The notes under the pieces are model-generated. The model worked only from the letters and a program-made list of their open reading frames with translations. It made no database searches and was not told the DNA's origin. The translations under genes and the position numbers were made by a program. DNA of 64,000 bases from Mesorhizobium sp. SARCC-RB16n. Its GTDB lineage: Bacteria > Pseudomonadota > Alphaproteobacteria > Rhizobiales > Rhizobiaceae. Below, in pieces: positions 26,778 to 35,689 of the stretch. The stretch lies in NCBI RefSeq assembly GCF_008520305.1, contig NZ_ML703271.1, positions 1-64,000 of the forward strand, read 5' to 3'. Numbering within the stretch: the stretch's first letter is position 1; each line of letters starts with the position of its first letter.

Positions 26778-28552
26778 TCGATCCGCCTCAAGTCGATGGT
26801 GAAGGATGCGCCACCGGCGGTGCCGGGGTCGAGCCGCAGCGTGCCGCCCAATTCCTGGGCGATCTCCTGCGAGATCACCAGGCCGAGGCCAAGCCCCTTC
26901 TCCTTGGTGGTCTGGAACGGCATGAACAGATTGCCGGCGGCTTCCGGCCCGAGGCCGGGACCATTGTCGCGCACCGAAATCAGGACCCTGTCGCCACGCT
27001 CGGCGATATCGATCTCGATGCGGGGATCGGGCCGGTCCTTCATGGCGTCCAGCGCGTTCTGCAACAGGTTGACGAGGATTTGCTCCAGCCGGATGCGGCT
27101 CGCCATCACCAATGGCGATGCGGTGCCGCGCGGCTTGACGACGGTGACACCGGAATCGCGGATGCGGCCGGACAGAAGCGACAGTGCGCCCTCGATCGCC
27201 TCGCGGACCGGCAGCGGTGATGCAGCAGTGCCGGGCCTGCGGGCGAAGGTGCGCAGCGTGCCGGTGATGGCGCCGATGCGTTCGGTCATCGAGACGATCG
27301 AGGTCAGATTGCCGCTCGCCGGTTCGGTCTTGCCGGCCTCGAGAAAACGGCCAGCATTCTCGGCATAGGTGCGGATCGCGGCGACCGGCTGATTGATCTC
27401 ATGCGCCACACCGGCAGCGATCTGGCCAAGGATGGAGAGCCGGTTGGCCTGAGCGAGATCGTCGCGCAGCCGGCGGACCTTGGCCTCGGCGTTTTCGCGC
27501 TCGGCGATTTCGCCGGCAAGTGCCATGTTCGATCGCGTCAATTCAGCTGTCCGGGTGCTGACCCTGCTCTCGAGCTCGGTATTCATGCGCGCCAGCGCCT
27601 CCTGCCGCAGCCGGCGTGTGCGGCGGCGCCGGGTGAAGACGTAGGCAAGCAGCCCCATCAGCAGCAGCCCCAGCAGTGTCGTCAGGCGCGCCGTGTTGGC
27701 GGCGGACGTCAGGGCTGCGTCGGCAGGCGTCAGCAGCCACAGGCGCCAGCCGGGGACGGCACCGGGCAAGTCCTGCACCACCTCGACGAACCGGCGCGAT
27801 TTTCCGGCTTCCTCGATTGTCGCCAGGCCGTCTCCGGCGCCACGCCGTATCGGCAGCGGTTCGAAGGCGGCGGCGTCCAGTTGAAGCTGGCCACGCGCGG
27901 CGGCGGCGTCCGCGGCGGAGAGCGGCGCCAGCGCATGGAACCGCCAGTCGGGCTGGCTGGTGGCCAGAACGACACCACGCTCGTCGGTGACGAAAACGAG
28001 AAAGCCGCTCGCGCGCCAATTGGCCTCGACACCGCCGAGTTCGACCTTCAGAACCGCCACGCCAAGCGGTTTGCCGTCATCGTCGACACGGCCGGCAAGG
28101 TAGAGCCCGGGCTTGCCGCTTATCGTGCCTAGGCCATACTGGCTGGCCGCGCCCTTGGCCATCGCATCGGCGAAATAGTGGCGAAAATTATAGTCGATGC
28201 CGACAAAGCTGTCCGGCTGGCCGGCATTGCTGGCTGATATGGCCATGCCCGCCGTATCGATGACATAGATGGCGGAGGCCGACGCATCGCCGGCTATGGC
28301 CTTCAGCTTGGCGTCGAGAGCTGTTTCCTCTACATTCCCGGCACGGCGCAGCGCGTCGCGCACCGCATCGTCGCGCGCCAGCACCAGCGGCACGAGACGC
28401 TGCTTTTCGATTTCGCCGGTCAGGGTTCCCGCCGCCAAAGGCAAGGCGGCCAATGCCCCATCGCGCAGGTTGCCGGCTGCCTGACCCTCGGCGATGCGCC
28501 CGGCAATGGCAACGGCGCCGGCCAGCATCGCGAGCGCGATTGCCAGAAGCAA
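26774..28552 (-). CDS. dctB: C4-dicarboxylate sensor histidine kinase DctB
   Basis: Inner-membrane sensor kinase of about 592 residues. A first membrane segment (1-20) is followed by a periplasmic double-PAS sensor (about 25-285) with the ligand-loop motif [13 protein letters not shown] at 115-127. A second membrane segment is at about 288-307, then a coiled coil, the HisKA box [18 protein letters not shown] (His384) and HATPase_c ([35 protein letters not shown]). It senses succinate, fumarate or malate and phosphorylates DctD. The start is odd: TTG at 28552 begins inside the first hydrophobic helix with no ribosome site, while the open frame continues upstream ([16 protein letters not shown]) without ATG, GTG or TTG. 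The real start may be a rare codon such as CTG. Confidence 0.88.
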   Translation of the reverse strand: MLLAIALAMLAGAVAIAGRIAEGQAAGNLRDGALAALPLAAGTLTGEIEKQRLVPLVLARDDAVRDALRRAGNVEETALDAKLKAIAGDASASAIYVIDTAGMAISASNAGQPDSFVGIDYNFRHYFADAMAKGAASQYGLGTISGKPGLYLAGRVDDDGKPLGVAVLKVELGGVEANWRASGFLVFVTDERGVVLATSQPDWRFHALAPLSAADAAAARGQLQLDAAAFEPLPIRRGAGDGLATIEEAGKSRRFVEVVQDLPGAVPGWRLWLLTPADAALTSAANTARLTTLLGLLLMGLLAYVFTRRRRTRRLRQEALARMNTELESRVSTRTAELTRSNMALAGEIAERENAEAKVRRLRDDLAQANRLSILGQIAAGVAHEINQPVAAIRTYAENAGRFLEAGKTEPASGNLTSIVSMTERIGAITGTLRTFARRPGTAASPLPVREAIEGALSLLSGRIRDSGVTVVKPRGTASPLVMASRIRLEQILVNLLQNALDAMKDRPDPRIEIDIAERGDRVLISVRDNGPGLGPEAAGNLFMPFQTTKEKGLGLGLVISQEIAQELGGTLRLDPGTAGGASFTIDLRRIE

Positions 28553-28676
28553 CCAACGGCCGCCGCGCGCTACCGCTTCTTGCAGCAGGCCGCGGCCAGC
28601 AAACCCTGGGAATTCGCTATCGATGCGCTGTCGCGGCGTCGGCCCTCTCCTTTGCTCCCCGGCTTTGGCCCCAGTC

Positions 28677-28726
28677 TAATGCGAAATTCCGCCAGGGCAA
28701 ATATGGCCTGTGCGGAAATCCGCACA
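28677..28726 (+). promoter_or_regulatory. Tandem DctD-type upstream activator sites
   Basis: TGTGCGGAAATCCGCACA (28709-28726) has perfect 8-bp inverted arms around AA. A degenerate second copy, TGCGAAATTCCGCCA (about 28680-28694), lies some 30 bases upstream. Paired sites of this form bind DctD upstream of rhizobial dctA. They sit about 63-110 bases before the -24/-12 element, on the usual side. Confidence 0.75.
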
Positions 28727-28788
28727 CGCCTCCGCCGAAAGCAGGGCGGAAGTGGCTGAAACCCCAGGATTCCAGCCTAGTCGTCGTC

Positions 28789-28804
28789 TGGCACGGCGCT
28801 TGCA
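28789..28804 (+). promoter_or_regulatory. Sigma-54 promoter of dctA
   Basis: TGGCACGGCGCTTGCA matches the -24/-12 consensus TGGCACG-N4-TTGCA exactly. It lies 89 bases before the dctA ATG and downstream of the DctD-type palindromes, so dctA transcription should need RpoN and phosphorylated DctD. Confidence 0.88.
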
Positions 28805-28892
28805 AAAGTCCTTGCAGCGGCGGGCGACCGGAACGCCGCGATGGGAGAAGTCACGCAGGGCGGGTTCCGTCCATCCGGCCAGGGAGAGTTCG

Positions 28893-30221
28893 ATGCATAT
28901 CGCAGACCAATCCGCCGCGCCCGCCGCGCGGCGCAAGCCCCTCTATGCCCAACTCTACGTCCAGGTGCTGGTGGCGATCACCGTCGGCATCCTGCTCGGC
29001 CATTACTATCCGTCGATCGGCGAAAGCATGAAGCCGCTCGGCGATGCCTTCATCAAACTGGTCAAGATGATCATCGCCCCGGTCATCTTCCTGACGGTCG
29101 CAACCGGCATCGCCGGCATGAGCGACCTGCAGAAGGTCGGGCGCGTCGCCGGCAAGGCGATGCTCTACTTCCTTACCTTCTCGACTTTGGCACTGATCAT
29201 CGGCCTTGTCGTGGCCAATGTCGTGCAGCCGGGCGCCGGCTTCAACATCGACCCGGCGACGCTCGACGCCTCGACGGTCAACACTTACGCCGCCAAGGCA
29301 CATGACCAGTCGGTCACCGGCTTCCTGATGAACATCATTCCCGGCACGATCGTCGGCGCCTTCGCAGACGGCGACATCCTGCAGGTGCTGTTCTTCTCGG
29401 TGCTGTTCGGCATCGCGCTGGCGCTGGTCGGTGACCGGGGCGCACCGGTGCTCAATTTCCTGCAGGCGCTGATGGCGCCGATGTTCAAGCTGGTCAGCGT
29501 GCTGATGAAGGCAGCCCCCATTGGCGCGTTCGGCGCCATGGCCTTCACCATCGGCAAATACGGCATCGGCTCGGTCATCAACCTCGCCATGCTGGTCGGC
29601 ACCTTCTACGCGACCTCGTTCCTGTTCGTGTTCGTCGTGCTCGGTGCCGTCTGCCGCTACAACGGCTTCTCGATCCTGTCCCTGATCCGCTACATCAAGG
29701 AAGAGCTCCTCCTGGTGCTTGGCACATCATCGTCGGAAGCCGCCCTGCCCTCGCTGATGGAGAAGATGGAAAAGGCCGGCGCCAAGCGCTCGGTGGTCGG
29801 GCTGGTCATCCCGACCGGCTATTCCTTCAATCTCGACGGCACCAACATCTACATGACGCTGGCGGCGCTGTTCATCGCCCAGGCGACGAACATCCATCTG
29901 TCGATGTCAGACCAGATCCTGCTGCTGCTGGTGGCGATGCTGTCGTCGAAAGGCGCCGCGGGCATCACTGGCGCCGGCTTCATCACCTTGGCCGCCACGC
30001 TTTCGGTCGTGCCCTCGGTGCCGGTCGCCGGCATGGCGCTGATCCTCGGTGTCGACCGCTTCATGTCGGAATGCCGGGCGCTGACCAACTTCGTCGGCAA
30101 TGCGGTGGCAACGCTGGTCGTGGCGCGCTGGGAAGGCGAACTCGACGAGGCCAAGCTGGCCAGCGCATTGGCTGGCACGGTCGACGACAGCCTGCCGGCG
30201 GACATCGTTCCCGCCGAGTGA
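28893..30221 (+). CDS. dctA: C4-dicarboxylate transporter DctA
   Basis: Inner-membrane proton/C4-dicarboxylate symporter of the DAACS (GltP/DctA) family, 442 residues. It imports succinate, fumarate and malate; in root-nodule bacteria this fuels nitrogen fixation. The first membrane segment follows [20 protein letters not shown]. Substrate-binding regions are intact: the serine-rich hairpin [16 protein letters not shown], then [21 protein letters not shown] and the C-terminal AALTNFVGN-like [19 protein letters not shown] at 28893 has AGGGAGAG upstream. It is controlled by the sigma-54 promoter and DctBD genes next door, and ends just before a strong terminator-like stem. Confidence 0.95.
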   Translation: MHIADQSAAPAARRKPLYAQLYVQVLVAITVGILLGHYYPSIGESMKPLGDAFIKLVKMIIAPVIFLTVATGIAGMSDLQKVGRVAGKAMLYFLTFSTLALIIGLVVANVVQPGAGFNIDPATLDASTVNTYAAKAHDQSVTGFLMNIIPGTIVGAFADGDILQVLFFSVLFGIALALVGDRGAPVLNFLQALMAPMFKLVSVLMKAAPIGAFGAMAFTIGKYGIGSVINLAMLVGTFYATSFLFVFVVLGAVCRYNGFSILSLIRYIKEELLLVLGTSSSEAALPSLMEKMEKAGAKRSVVGLVIPTGYSFNLDGTNIYMTLAALFIAQATNIHLSMSDQILLLLVAMLSSKGAAGITGAGFITLAATLSVVPSVPVAGMALILGVDRFMSECRALTNFVGNAVATLVVARWEGELDEAKLASALAGTVDDSLPADIVPAE

Positions 30222-30240
30222 TCCGCCGTTCCGCGAATGA

Positions 30241-30273
30241 CGATGGCCGCAAGCACCCAGCTTGCGGCCATCG
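30241..30273. terminator. Bidirectional terminator-like stem-loop
   Basis: CGATGGCCGCAAGC (30241-30254) pairs over 14 perfect bases with GCTTGCGGCCATCG (30260-30273) around the loop ACCCA. It lies between the convergent ends of dctA and the 30.3-38.8 kb operon. No clear T-run follows on either side. Confidence 0.75.
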
Positions 30274-30288
30274 TCCATGTCAGTGACG

Positions 30289-30399
30289 TCAGGTGGTCTT
30301 GCCCAGCGGCGCCAGCGCTTTGCCCTCGGCGCCGAAGAGATGGCAGCGCGACGGATCGACTTGCAGCGCGATCGGGCCGCGCACTTTGAGCTCAGCCAT
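30289..30399 (-). pseudogene. Relic of a CUT1 ABC ATPase (36 codons)
   Basis: The 36-residue reading frame MAELKVRGPIALQVDPSRCH, continuing LFGAEGKALAPLGKTT, matches only the extreme C-terminus of MalK/UgpC-type ATPases, which end in a VDPxxxHLFD-type strand. It has its own AGGAGGG and ATG, overlaps the ROK kinase end by 8 bases, and is the last frame of an importer operon that otherwise lacks an ATPase. The simplest reading is an internal deletion that kept the start and the final 30 or so codons and removed the nucleotide-binding domain. It cannot hydrolyse ATP. Confidence 0.7.
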
Positions 30400-31414
30400 T
30401 GAAGTCCCTCCTCGTGTCCGGATATGTGCTTGGGCCGACGGGCATGCGAGCCGCCAACGTGCCCAAATCATCGAACAGCACCAGGCTGGCCGCGCCGACC
30501 AGCCCGGCATGGCGGCCGAGCTGGGCCTGGACAACCGGCACGTCGCGATAGGCGCGCATGGCGCGCTGGCGGATGGTCGCCCCGATGACGGGCGCCATCA
30601 GGTCAAGGCCGTTGGCGATACCGCCGCCGACGACCAGCACGTCGGGCGAATAGAGATGCAGGAGATTGGTGAAGCCGACGCCGAGCCAGCGCGCCTCCTC
30701 CTCGAGCAGGGCCAGAGCGAGATCGTCCTGCAGCCGCGCGGCCTCGACCACGTGTCGGCCCGTGACCTCGGCGTTGGCCGAGAGGCGCCGCAGCGTCGAG
30801 CCGTCCAGGGGCGACGTCGCGGCATTGGCGCGGCGGCCGAGCGCTGTCCCCGAGGCGATGGCCTCGAAGCAGCCGACGACGCCGCACACGCAGCGCTCGC
30901 CTTCATTGGTGATGGTCATGTGGCCGATCTCGGCGGCCAAACCGCGGCGGCCGTGCAGGATGCGTCCGTCGGCGACGACACCGCCGCCGATCCCGGTCGA
31001 GACGGTGACGAAGACCAGCGAGCGAGCGCCGTGGCCGGCACCGAAGCGCCATTCGCCGAGCGCTGCCGCATTGGCGTCGTTCTCCAACCGCACCGGCAAA
31101 CCGAGCCGCCGCTCGAGGATGTCGGCCAACGGCACGTCCTGCCAGCCGGCCAGCGTCGGCGGTCCGACGGCGATGCCCGCCAGCGGATCGAGCGGGCCTG
31201 GCGCGCCGACACCGATGCCGAGGATCGACAGCGCCGGCGCCTCGGCGTGGACGGTCGCGGCCAGCGCCTCGATCTGGCCGATCACCACTTCAGGGCCAGC
31301 CTGCGCCTGCGTCGGCACCGCGGCGAAGGCCAGGATCTTGCCGTCACGATCGACCAGGGCGGCACGAAGCTCCGTGCCGCCAAGATCGATCGCGAGGGCG
31401 GCTTCAATGCTCAT
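30392..31414 (-). CDS. ROK-family sugar kinase
   Basis: Cytoplasmic ROK kinase of 340 residues. ATP motif LAIDLGGTELRAALVD is at about 7-22, the sugar-binding region LENDANAAALGEWRFG at about 110-125, and GTGIGGG-like STGIGGGVVADG follows. The structural zinc site is complete: GHMTITNEGERCVCGVVGCFEA. There is no N-terminal HTH, so it is an enzyme and not a NagC-type repressor. With the RPE-like epimerase that it overlaps by ATGA, the pairing resembles the AlsK/AlsE allose pathway, but the true substrate is unknown. Confidence 0.88.
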   Translation of the reverse strand: MSIEAALAIDLGGTELRAALVDRDGKILAFAAVPTQAQAGPEVVIGQIEALAATVHAEAPALSILGIGVGAPGPLDPLAGIAVGPPTLAGWQDVPLADILERRLGLPVRLENDANAAALGEWRFGAGHGARSLVFVTVSTGIGGGVVADGRILHGRRGLAAEIGHMTITNEGERCVCGVVGCFEAIASGTALGRRANAATSPLDGSTLRRLSANAEVTGRHVVEAARLQDDLALALLEEEARWLGVGFTNLLHLYSPDVLVVGGGIANGLDLMAPVIGATIRQRAMRAYRDVPVVQAQLGRHAGLVGAASLVLFDDLGTLAARMPVGPSTYPDTRRDFNG

Positions 31415-32133
31415 GCCGCGACCTTCAAACCATGCAGCCAGCCGATGCGGCCGGCGAGATCCTTGTCGCCAAAAGCGAGCGAGCCGAGCACCACGGTCTC
31501 GGCGCCGGCGGCGCGCAGCAGCGGCACGGTTTCGTGGCGGATGCCGCCATCGGCGGCGAGCACCACGGCCGCCTCGCGGCCGGCCTTCCTCAGGATGGCG
31601 CGGGCCTCCCCCAGCCTGTCGCAGGCTTTCTCCGACAGGCCCTGGCCCTTGACGCCGATCGCGGTGCCGAGAAGCGTGACGAAGGCCACCTCGGACACGA
31701 AAGGCGTCACCGCTTCGACCGGGGTCTCCAGCCTCAGCACGAGGCCGGCCTCGGCGCCGAGTCCACGTGCCAGCCGCACCGCGCGCAGACCCGCCTCGCC
31801 ATTCTCGGCATGGACGCTGATCATGTCGGCGCCGGCTTCGATGAACTGGCGCGTCTGTTCTTCGACGATTGCCCCATCGACCATCAGATGGACGTGGATG
31901 GGCTTGGCCGTCAGTTTGGCAATGCGGGCGACGAGATCGGGGAAGAACAGGAAGGACGGCGCGAAGTGGCCGTCCGCCACATCGATGTGGTGCAGATCGA
32001 CATAGGGTTCGATGCGCTGCAAGTCGCTCTCGAAATTGGCGAGGTTGGCCGACCAGAGCGAGAATTCGGCGATCAGACGGTCGCGCGGCAATGCGGCGAT
32101 GGCGGCCGGGCCTGACAGGGGTTTCGAGATCAT
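31411..32133 (-). CDS. Ribulose-phosphate 3-epimerase family protein (possibly AlsE-like)
   Basis: TIM-barrel epimerase of 240 residues. Metal/catalytic positions of the RPE family are visible: Ser in FSLWSANLANF, His and Asp in DLHHIDVADGHFAPSF, His in HVHLMVDG, and Asp in the C-terminal LAADGGIRHETV. The N-terminal FSLWSANL deviates from the IAPSILSAD of housekeeping Rpe, which suggests a different sugar phosphate, such as allulose-6-phosphate as in E. coli AlsE. It overlaps both neighbours by 4 bases. The reaction assignment is by family and context. Confidence 0.8.
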   Translation of the reverse strand: MISKPLSGPAAIAALPRDRLIAEFSLWSANLANFESDLQRIEPYVDLHHIDVADGHFAPSFLFFPDLVARIAKLTAKPIHVHLMVDGAIVEEQTRQFIEAGADMISVHAENGEAGLRAVRLARGLGAEAGLVLRLETPVEAVTPFVSEVAFVTLLGTAIGVKGQGLSEKACDRLGEARAILRKAGREAAVVLAADGGIRHETVPLLRAAGAETVVLGSLAFGDKDLAGRIGWLHGLKVAA

Positions 32134-32960
32134 GACTGGTCCTGGTTGTTGAAATTTCTGTCGAGAAAGCCGCCGATGGCGGCGCGGATTTCGGTGAAAT
32201 GGCGATCCTTGTCGGCGGCTTTCGGCGTTACCTCGGCGAGAGCCGCGCTGGGGATGGTTTCAGCCAGTTCGCGGGCCGTCGCCAAGGGATGGACGAGATC
32301 GATGCCGCTGCCGACGACGAGCGTGGGCATTGCAAGGCTGGCAGCTTCGGGCCGCGTCACGCCGGGTCCATCATTTGCGATCGCCTGCATCACCTCGGCA
32401 AAGACCGCCACATCTTCACGTGCGAAGAAGCCGAGCAGCGAAGCGAGATTGTCTAGCGCCTCGCTGCGAAAACGGGTTGCAGTCACCGACGAAGCGAAGG
32501 CGGCGCGCGCCTCGTCGAGCGGAAGCCGATCGATGAGTTCCGCCACTTCGACGTAAGGCTGCATATTCCCAGGCGCCGCGTCGAAGGCCCAGGCTGGACG
32601 CACGAGCACCAAACCAAGCACGCGATCGGGATGCCGGGCCGCCAGCTGCAATGCAATCGCCGCTCCCATCGAGATGCCGCCGGCGACGAAGCGCTCCACT
32701 CCGGCTGCGTCGGCGGCGGCCAGCACATCGTCGGCGAACATCGCGATCGAGAACGGACGCTTGCTGCCAGCGCCAGAGCCGCCTTGCGCACGGCATTCGA
32801 CGGTCAGCCGGCGGCGCGAGGGGCAGTCGGGAAAATTCTGCGCCACCTGCGCGGCATCGCCGCCGAGACCATGCTGGAAGACGATGGGAAGGCCCTGCCC
32901 CGTATCGAAGACACGAAGCGCGGCGTCATCGCGCAGCATGATCGTCGGCGCGGCACCCAT
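32130..32960 (-). CDS. Alpha/beta hydrolase
   Basis: Cytoplasmic alpha/beta-hydrolase of 276 residues. The oxyanion region is FQHGLGGD (28-35) and the nucleophile elbow GISMGAA has Ser97. The usual DxRGHGxS block is altered to ECRAQGGSG. A late Asp (GSGIDLVHPL) and His (KDRHFTEI) complete the probable triad. In an operon of sugar enzymes it may act as a lactonase or ester hydrolase on an oxidised sugar made by the Gfo/Idh enzyme two genes upstream; this is inference. ATG at 32960 overlaps the preceding stop by 1 base. Confidence 0.8.
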   Translation of the reverse strand: MGAAPTIMLRDDAALRVFDTGQGLPIVFQHGLGGDAAQVAQNFPDCPSRRRLTVECRAQGGSGAGSKRPFSIAMFADDVLAAADAAGVERFVAGGISMGAAIALQLAARHPDRVLGLVLVRPAWAFDAAPGNMQPYVEVAELIDRLPLDEARAAFASSVTATRFRSEALDNLASLLGFFAREDVAVFAEVMQAIANDGPGVTRPEAASLAMPTLVVGSGIDLVHPLATARELAETIPSAALAEVTPKAADKDRHFTEIRAAIGGFLDRNFNNQDQS

Positions 32961-33778
32961 CAGAGCAATCCTCGCAGGAAAGCGGCGACGCCGGCAGCCT
33001 CGTCGGCGGACAGTCCGTGCGTGACGAGCGCGCCATCGAAACCCACGCCCTTCAACCGCGTCACGAAATCCGGGAAGTCGACGACACCTTGGCCTGATGT
33101 GGCGAAGCGGCCGTCGGCAAAACGGTCCTTGGCGTGCGCCATGGCGATGTGGCCGGCGGCCTTGTCGATCGCGGCAGCGACGATCGTGCGCGCCTCGTGC
33201 GGCGTCGCGTGCTCGAACAGGTTCGCTGGATCGAGCACGATCTTCAGGTGCTTCGAGCCCATATCCGCGATCAGGCGCGTCGCATCCGGGGCCGAGGTGA
33301 CGATGTTGGCCTGCTCGGGCTCGATGCCGAGATTGACGCCGGCCTTCTCGGCCAATGCCAGCGCCTTTGCCATCTCGGCGGCCATGTCGGACCACGCGGC
33401 CGGCGTGGCGTTGTCGGGATGATACGCCCATTGATCGGCTGTGTCGCGCGATCCGGTGCAGAGCGTGACCAGCGGGATATCAAGCGCGGCGGCCGTCTCG
33501 ATGACGACGCCAAGTCGCCGAAGTCCGTCGTCACGCGCAGCCTTGTCGGGATGCGCCATGTTGTAGGTGCCCGACAGCGCGGCGAGCGAAACGCCTGACG
33601 ATCGCACGGCGGCGCCAATGGCGGCGACGGCATTCGCCGGCACGGCATCCGGCATCGACGGCAGGCCGGCGCAGGCGAGATTGAACTGCGTCGTTTCATA
33701 TCCGGCCTGCTTCACGGCAGCCAGCACGGCAGCCGGGTCGGTGCCCGAAAAAGTCTTGGCGAAGATCCCGAGGCGCAT
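32960..33778 (-). CDS. Sugar phosphate isomerase/epimerase (xylose-isomerase-like TIM barrel), first copy
   Basis: AP_endonuc_2-type TIM barrel of 272 residues, starting MRLGIFAKTF. Likely metal ligands are Glu in LGIEPEQANI, Asp in KIVLDPANLFEH, His in HIAMAHAKDR and the later Asp/Glu. Proteins of this superfamily interconvert or dehydrate ketoses and inosose-like compounds; the substrate is not evident. It overlaps the neighbouring genes by single bases. A second member of the same superfamily sits two genes upstream in the operon, but the two are clearly different in sequence. Confidence 0.82.
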   Translation of the reverse strand: MRLGIFAKTFSGTDPAAVLAAVKQAGYETTQFNLACAGLPSMPDAVPANAVAAIGAAVRSSGVSLAALSGTYNMAHPDKAARDDGLRRLGVVIETAAALDIPLVTLCTGSRDTADQWAYHPDNATPAAWSDMAAEMAKALALAEKAGVNLGIEPEQANIVTSAPDATRLIADMGSKHLKIVLDPANLFEHATPHEARTIVAAAIDKAAGHIAMAHAKDRFADGRFATSGQGVVDFPDFVTRLKGVGFDGALVTHGLSADEAAGVAAFLRGLL

Positions 33779-34854
33779 CAGACCGCACCCGAAACCGAGG
33801 CGAGTTCAACTCGTTCGCCGGTCTCGACAGAACGGGCAATCGCCACCATGGCACGGATCGAGGCGATGCCGTCCTCGACATTGGCGCCGCGCATCGGCGC
33901 GCCGTTCAGAACCGTGTCGGCAAGACCTTCGAGCTGGCGACGGAAGAAATGGCCGTCGGCGCCAAGCGGCTTTCGCGACGTCGCGTCCCTCTCATGGAAG
34001 ATGTCGACCTCGCTGGCGCGAAAGTACCAGGGATTGAACGTCTTGGCGATGACGGAGCCGTTCTCGCCATAGAGCTGAAAGCCCTCGTGCCAGTCCATGC
34101 GCACGGCGACGGTAAGATCGAGATGGCCGAGCGCGCCGCTGGCGAATTCGGTTTCGACGAACCAGCAATAGGCGCCGAAGCGCTCATTGAGGCGCGCGCG
34201 CACGGCGACGATGTCGCCGCAGAGGAAGCGCGCCGTGTCGACCAGATGCGAGCCGTGCGCCAGCATGAAATATTGCCTGAGATCGGCCTTGGGATTTCCC
34301 CCCGGCTTTTTCGCGAGCTTGCTGGTGACGGGAAGCGGCTGCACTGCATCGGTGTTGGTGTAGCGGTGGGTGGAATCGCAATACCAGGCCTTCAACGCCA
34401 GCACCTCGCCCATCTCGTCGCGGACGAAGACGCGCGCGGCCTCCAGCGCCGGGTCGAAACGCTTCATGTGGCCGACCTGCAGCACCTTGCCGGAGCGCTT
34501 CACCGCCGCGGCCAGGGCCTCGCCTTCCTCGATCGAGGTGCCGATCGGCTTTTCGCAGAGAACATGCTTGCCGGCGTCGAGCGCCTTGATCGACATCGGC
34601 ACGTGATAGGCATCCGACGTGGCGACGATGACTGCTTCCAGATCTGGATCGGCCAGCATGGCGTCGTAGTCGGCATACATCTTCCGTGGTTCGTAGGTGG
34701 CGCCCATGCGGGCGAGCAGATCGGGCGCCGCGTCGCAGATGGCGTAGAGGTCGGCATTGCCGGCCTTGACGCAGGATTCCAGATGCGCGAACTGCGCGAT
34801 GGGGCCGCAACCGAGCACGCCGACCCTGAGGCGTCTGTCCTGTTTCCTAATCAT
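33778..34854 (-). CDS. Gfo/Idh/MocA-family NAD(P)-dependent oxidoreductase
   Basis: Cytoplasmic sugar or inositol dehydrogenase-like enzyme of 358 residues. A Rossmann domain (about 8-130) begins RLRVGVLGCGPIAQFAH and has the Lys-containing block CEKPIGTSIEEGE, typically catalytic/NAD-binding. The C-terminal alpha/beta domain carries HGSHLVDTARFLCGD, where His and Asp are the usual catalytic pair. It would oxidise or reduce a hydroxyl of the imported sugar or its derivative. The start ATG at 34854 lies 4 bases after the preceding gene; the long open frame further upstream is only a shadow of that gene. Confidence 0.88.
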   Translation of the reverse strand: MIRKQDRRLRVGVLGCGPIAQFAHLESCVKAGNADLYAICDAAPDLLARMGATYEPRKMYADYDAMLADPDLEAVIVATSDAYHVPMSIKALDAGKHVLCEKPIGTSIEEGEALAAAVKRSGKVLQVGHMKRFDPALEAARVFVRDEMGEVLALKAWYCDSTHRYTNTDAVQPLPVTSKLAKKPGGNPKADLRQYFMLAHGSHLVDTARFLCGDIVAVRARLNERFGAYCWFVETEFASGALGHLDLTVAVRMDWHEGFQLYGENGSVIAKTFNPWYFRASEVDIFHERDATSRKPLGADGHFFRRQLEGLADTVLNGAPMRGANVEDGIASIRAMVAIARSVETGERVELASVSGAV

Positions 34855-34858
34855 CGTC

Positions 34859-35689
34859 TCAGGCCCCGTAGCCGCGCATGGTCTGGCGGTTGGTCTTGAC
34901 CGCACCGGCCGGATCTGCGGCGGCCGTGTCGGATTCTTCTTCGAGCACCAGCCAGCCGTTGAAGTTCGGCGCGGCACCGGCGATCTCGATGACTTCAGGC
35001 GTATCGCAGACGCCCTTGCCGAGCATTGCCCATGTGCCCTTGGCGTCGACGTCCTTGAGGTGGATGTAGCGGATGCGGTCGCGGTAGGTGGTGAGCGTGT
35101 CCGCCATGTCCTTGTGGCCACGCAGGATGTGGCCGGTATCCGGCACCCAGCCGACCAGATCAGGATCGAGCAAGGCAAAAATCGCGTCGTAATCGGCCCG
35201 GTCGAACAGCAGCGTGTTGTGGTGCGAGCTTGGATGCACCGCAACTTGCACGCCAGCCTTGCGACCGAACTCGCCGGCCCTGTTGTACACCTCGGCGGCA
35301 ATGGCGAATTTGCCGTCGCGCGGCCCGTCCGAGACGACGGTGGCCGAGCCCATCGAGACCAGCGCACCGGGAAAGGCGGCGGCAAAATCGATCCACCGTT
35401 TGGCGGTGTCGAGATCGGCGCTGATCTTCTCCTTCAGCGTAAAACCACTGTTCGAGCCGAAGGCGAAAGAGACCAATGTCAGGCCGGACGATTTCAGCGC
35501 GGCGGCGAATTCCGACGGCCGGTCGGCATAGCGGCCGATCATGGTGTCGGTGATCTCGATGCCGGCATAGCCGCCATCGGCGATCGCCTTCAACAGATCG
35601 TCGGGGCCGCCGGTCCAGGCCTTGCCCAGCATTTCCCAGGTGAAGGTCTGGCAGCCGACCTTGAGCTTCGTCTTCGTCATATCGTTCAT
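34859..35689 (-). CDS. Sugar phosphate isomerase/epimerase (TIM barrel), second copy
   Basis: Xylose-isomerase-like TIM barrel of 276 residues, starting MNDMTKTKLKVGCQTFTWEM. Conserved blocks: GYAGIEITDTMIGRY, VAVHPSSHHNTLL, VPDTGHILRGH (metal-binding Asp/His), RIRYIHLKDVD, and a C-terminal Glu in LVLEEESDT. Such enzymes often act with Gfo/Idh dehydrogenases in inositol- or ketose-like pathways, in line with the adjacent gene. ATG at 35689 overlaps the permease stop (ATGA); a second ATG three codons later (35680) is possible. Confidence 0.86.
   Translation of the reverse strand: MNDMTKTKLKVGCQTFTWEMLGKAWTGGPDDLLKAIADGGYAGIEITDTMIGRYADRPSEFAAALKSSGLTLVSFAFGSNSGFTLKEKISADLDTAKRWIDFAAAFPGALVSMGSATVVSDGPRDGKFAIAAEVYNRAGEFGRKAGVQVAVHPSSHHNTLLFDRADYDAIFALLDPDLVGWVPDTGHILRGHKDMADTLTTYRDRIRYIHLKDVDAKGTWAMLGKGVCDTPEVIEIAGAAPNFNGWLVLEEESDTAAADPAGAVKTNRQTMRGYGA

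Larger units (their letters stand above)
28553..28892. other. dctB-dctA divergent control region
   Basis: This 340-base gap contains the DctD-type upstream sites, the sigma-54 promoter of dctA and probably the unannotated 5' end of dctB (open frame to about 28600). No other gene is supported. Confidence 0.7.

Noticed and set aside
28731-28750. TCCGCC...GGCGGA inverted repeat as a third DctD site
   Set aside because: It lacks the TGTGCGGA pattern of the perfect site, its 8-base spacer is unlike it, and GC-rich repeats of this length occur by chance in such DNA.
32960-33431. An N-terminal extension of the alpha/beta hydrolase frame
   Set aside because: The extension lies entirely inside the preceding isomerase gene and is Arg-rich; the ATG at 32960 with a 1-base overlap fits the operon pattern.
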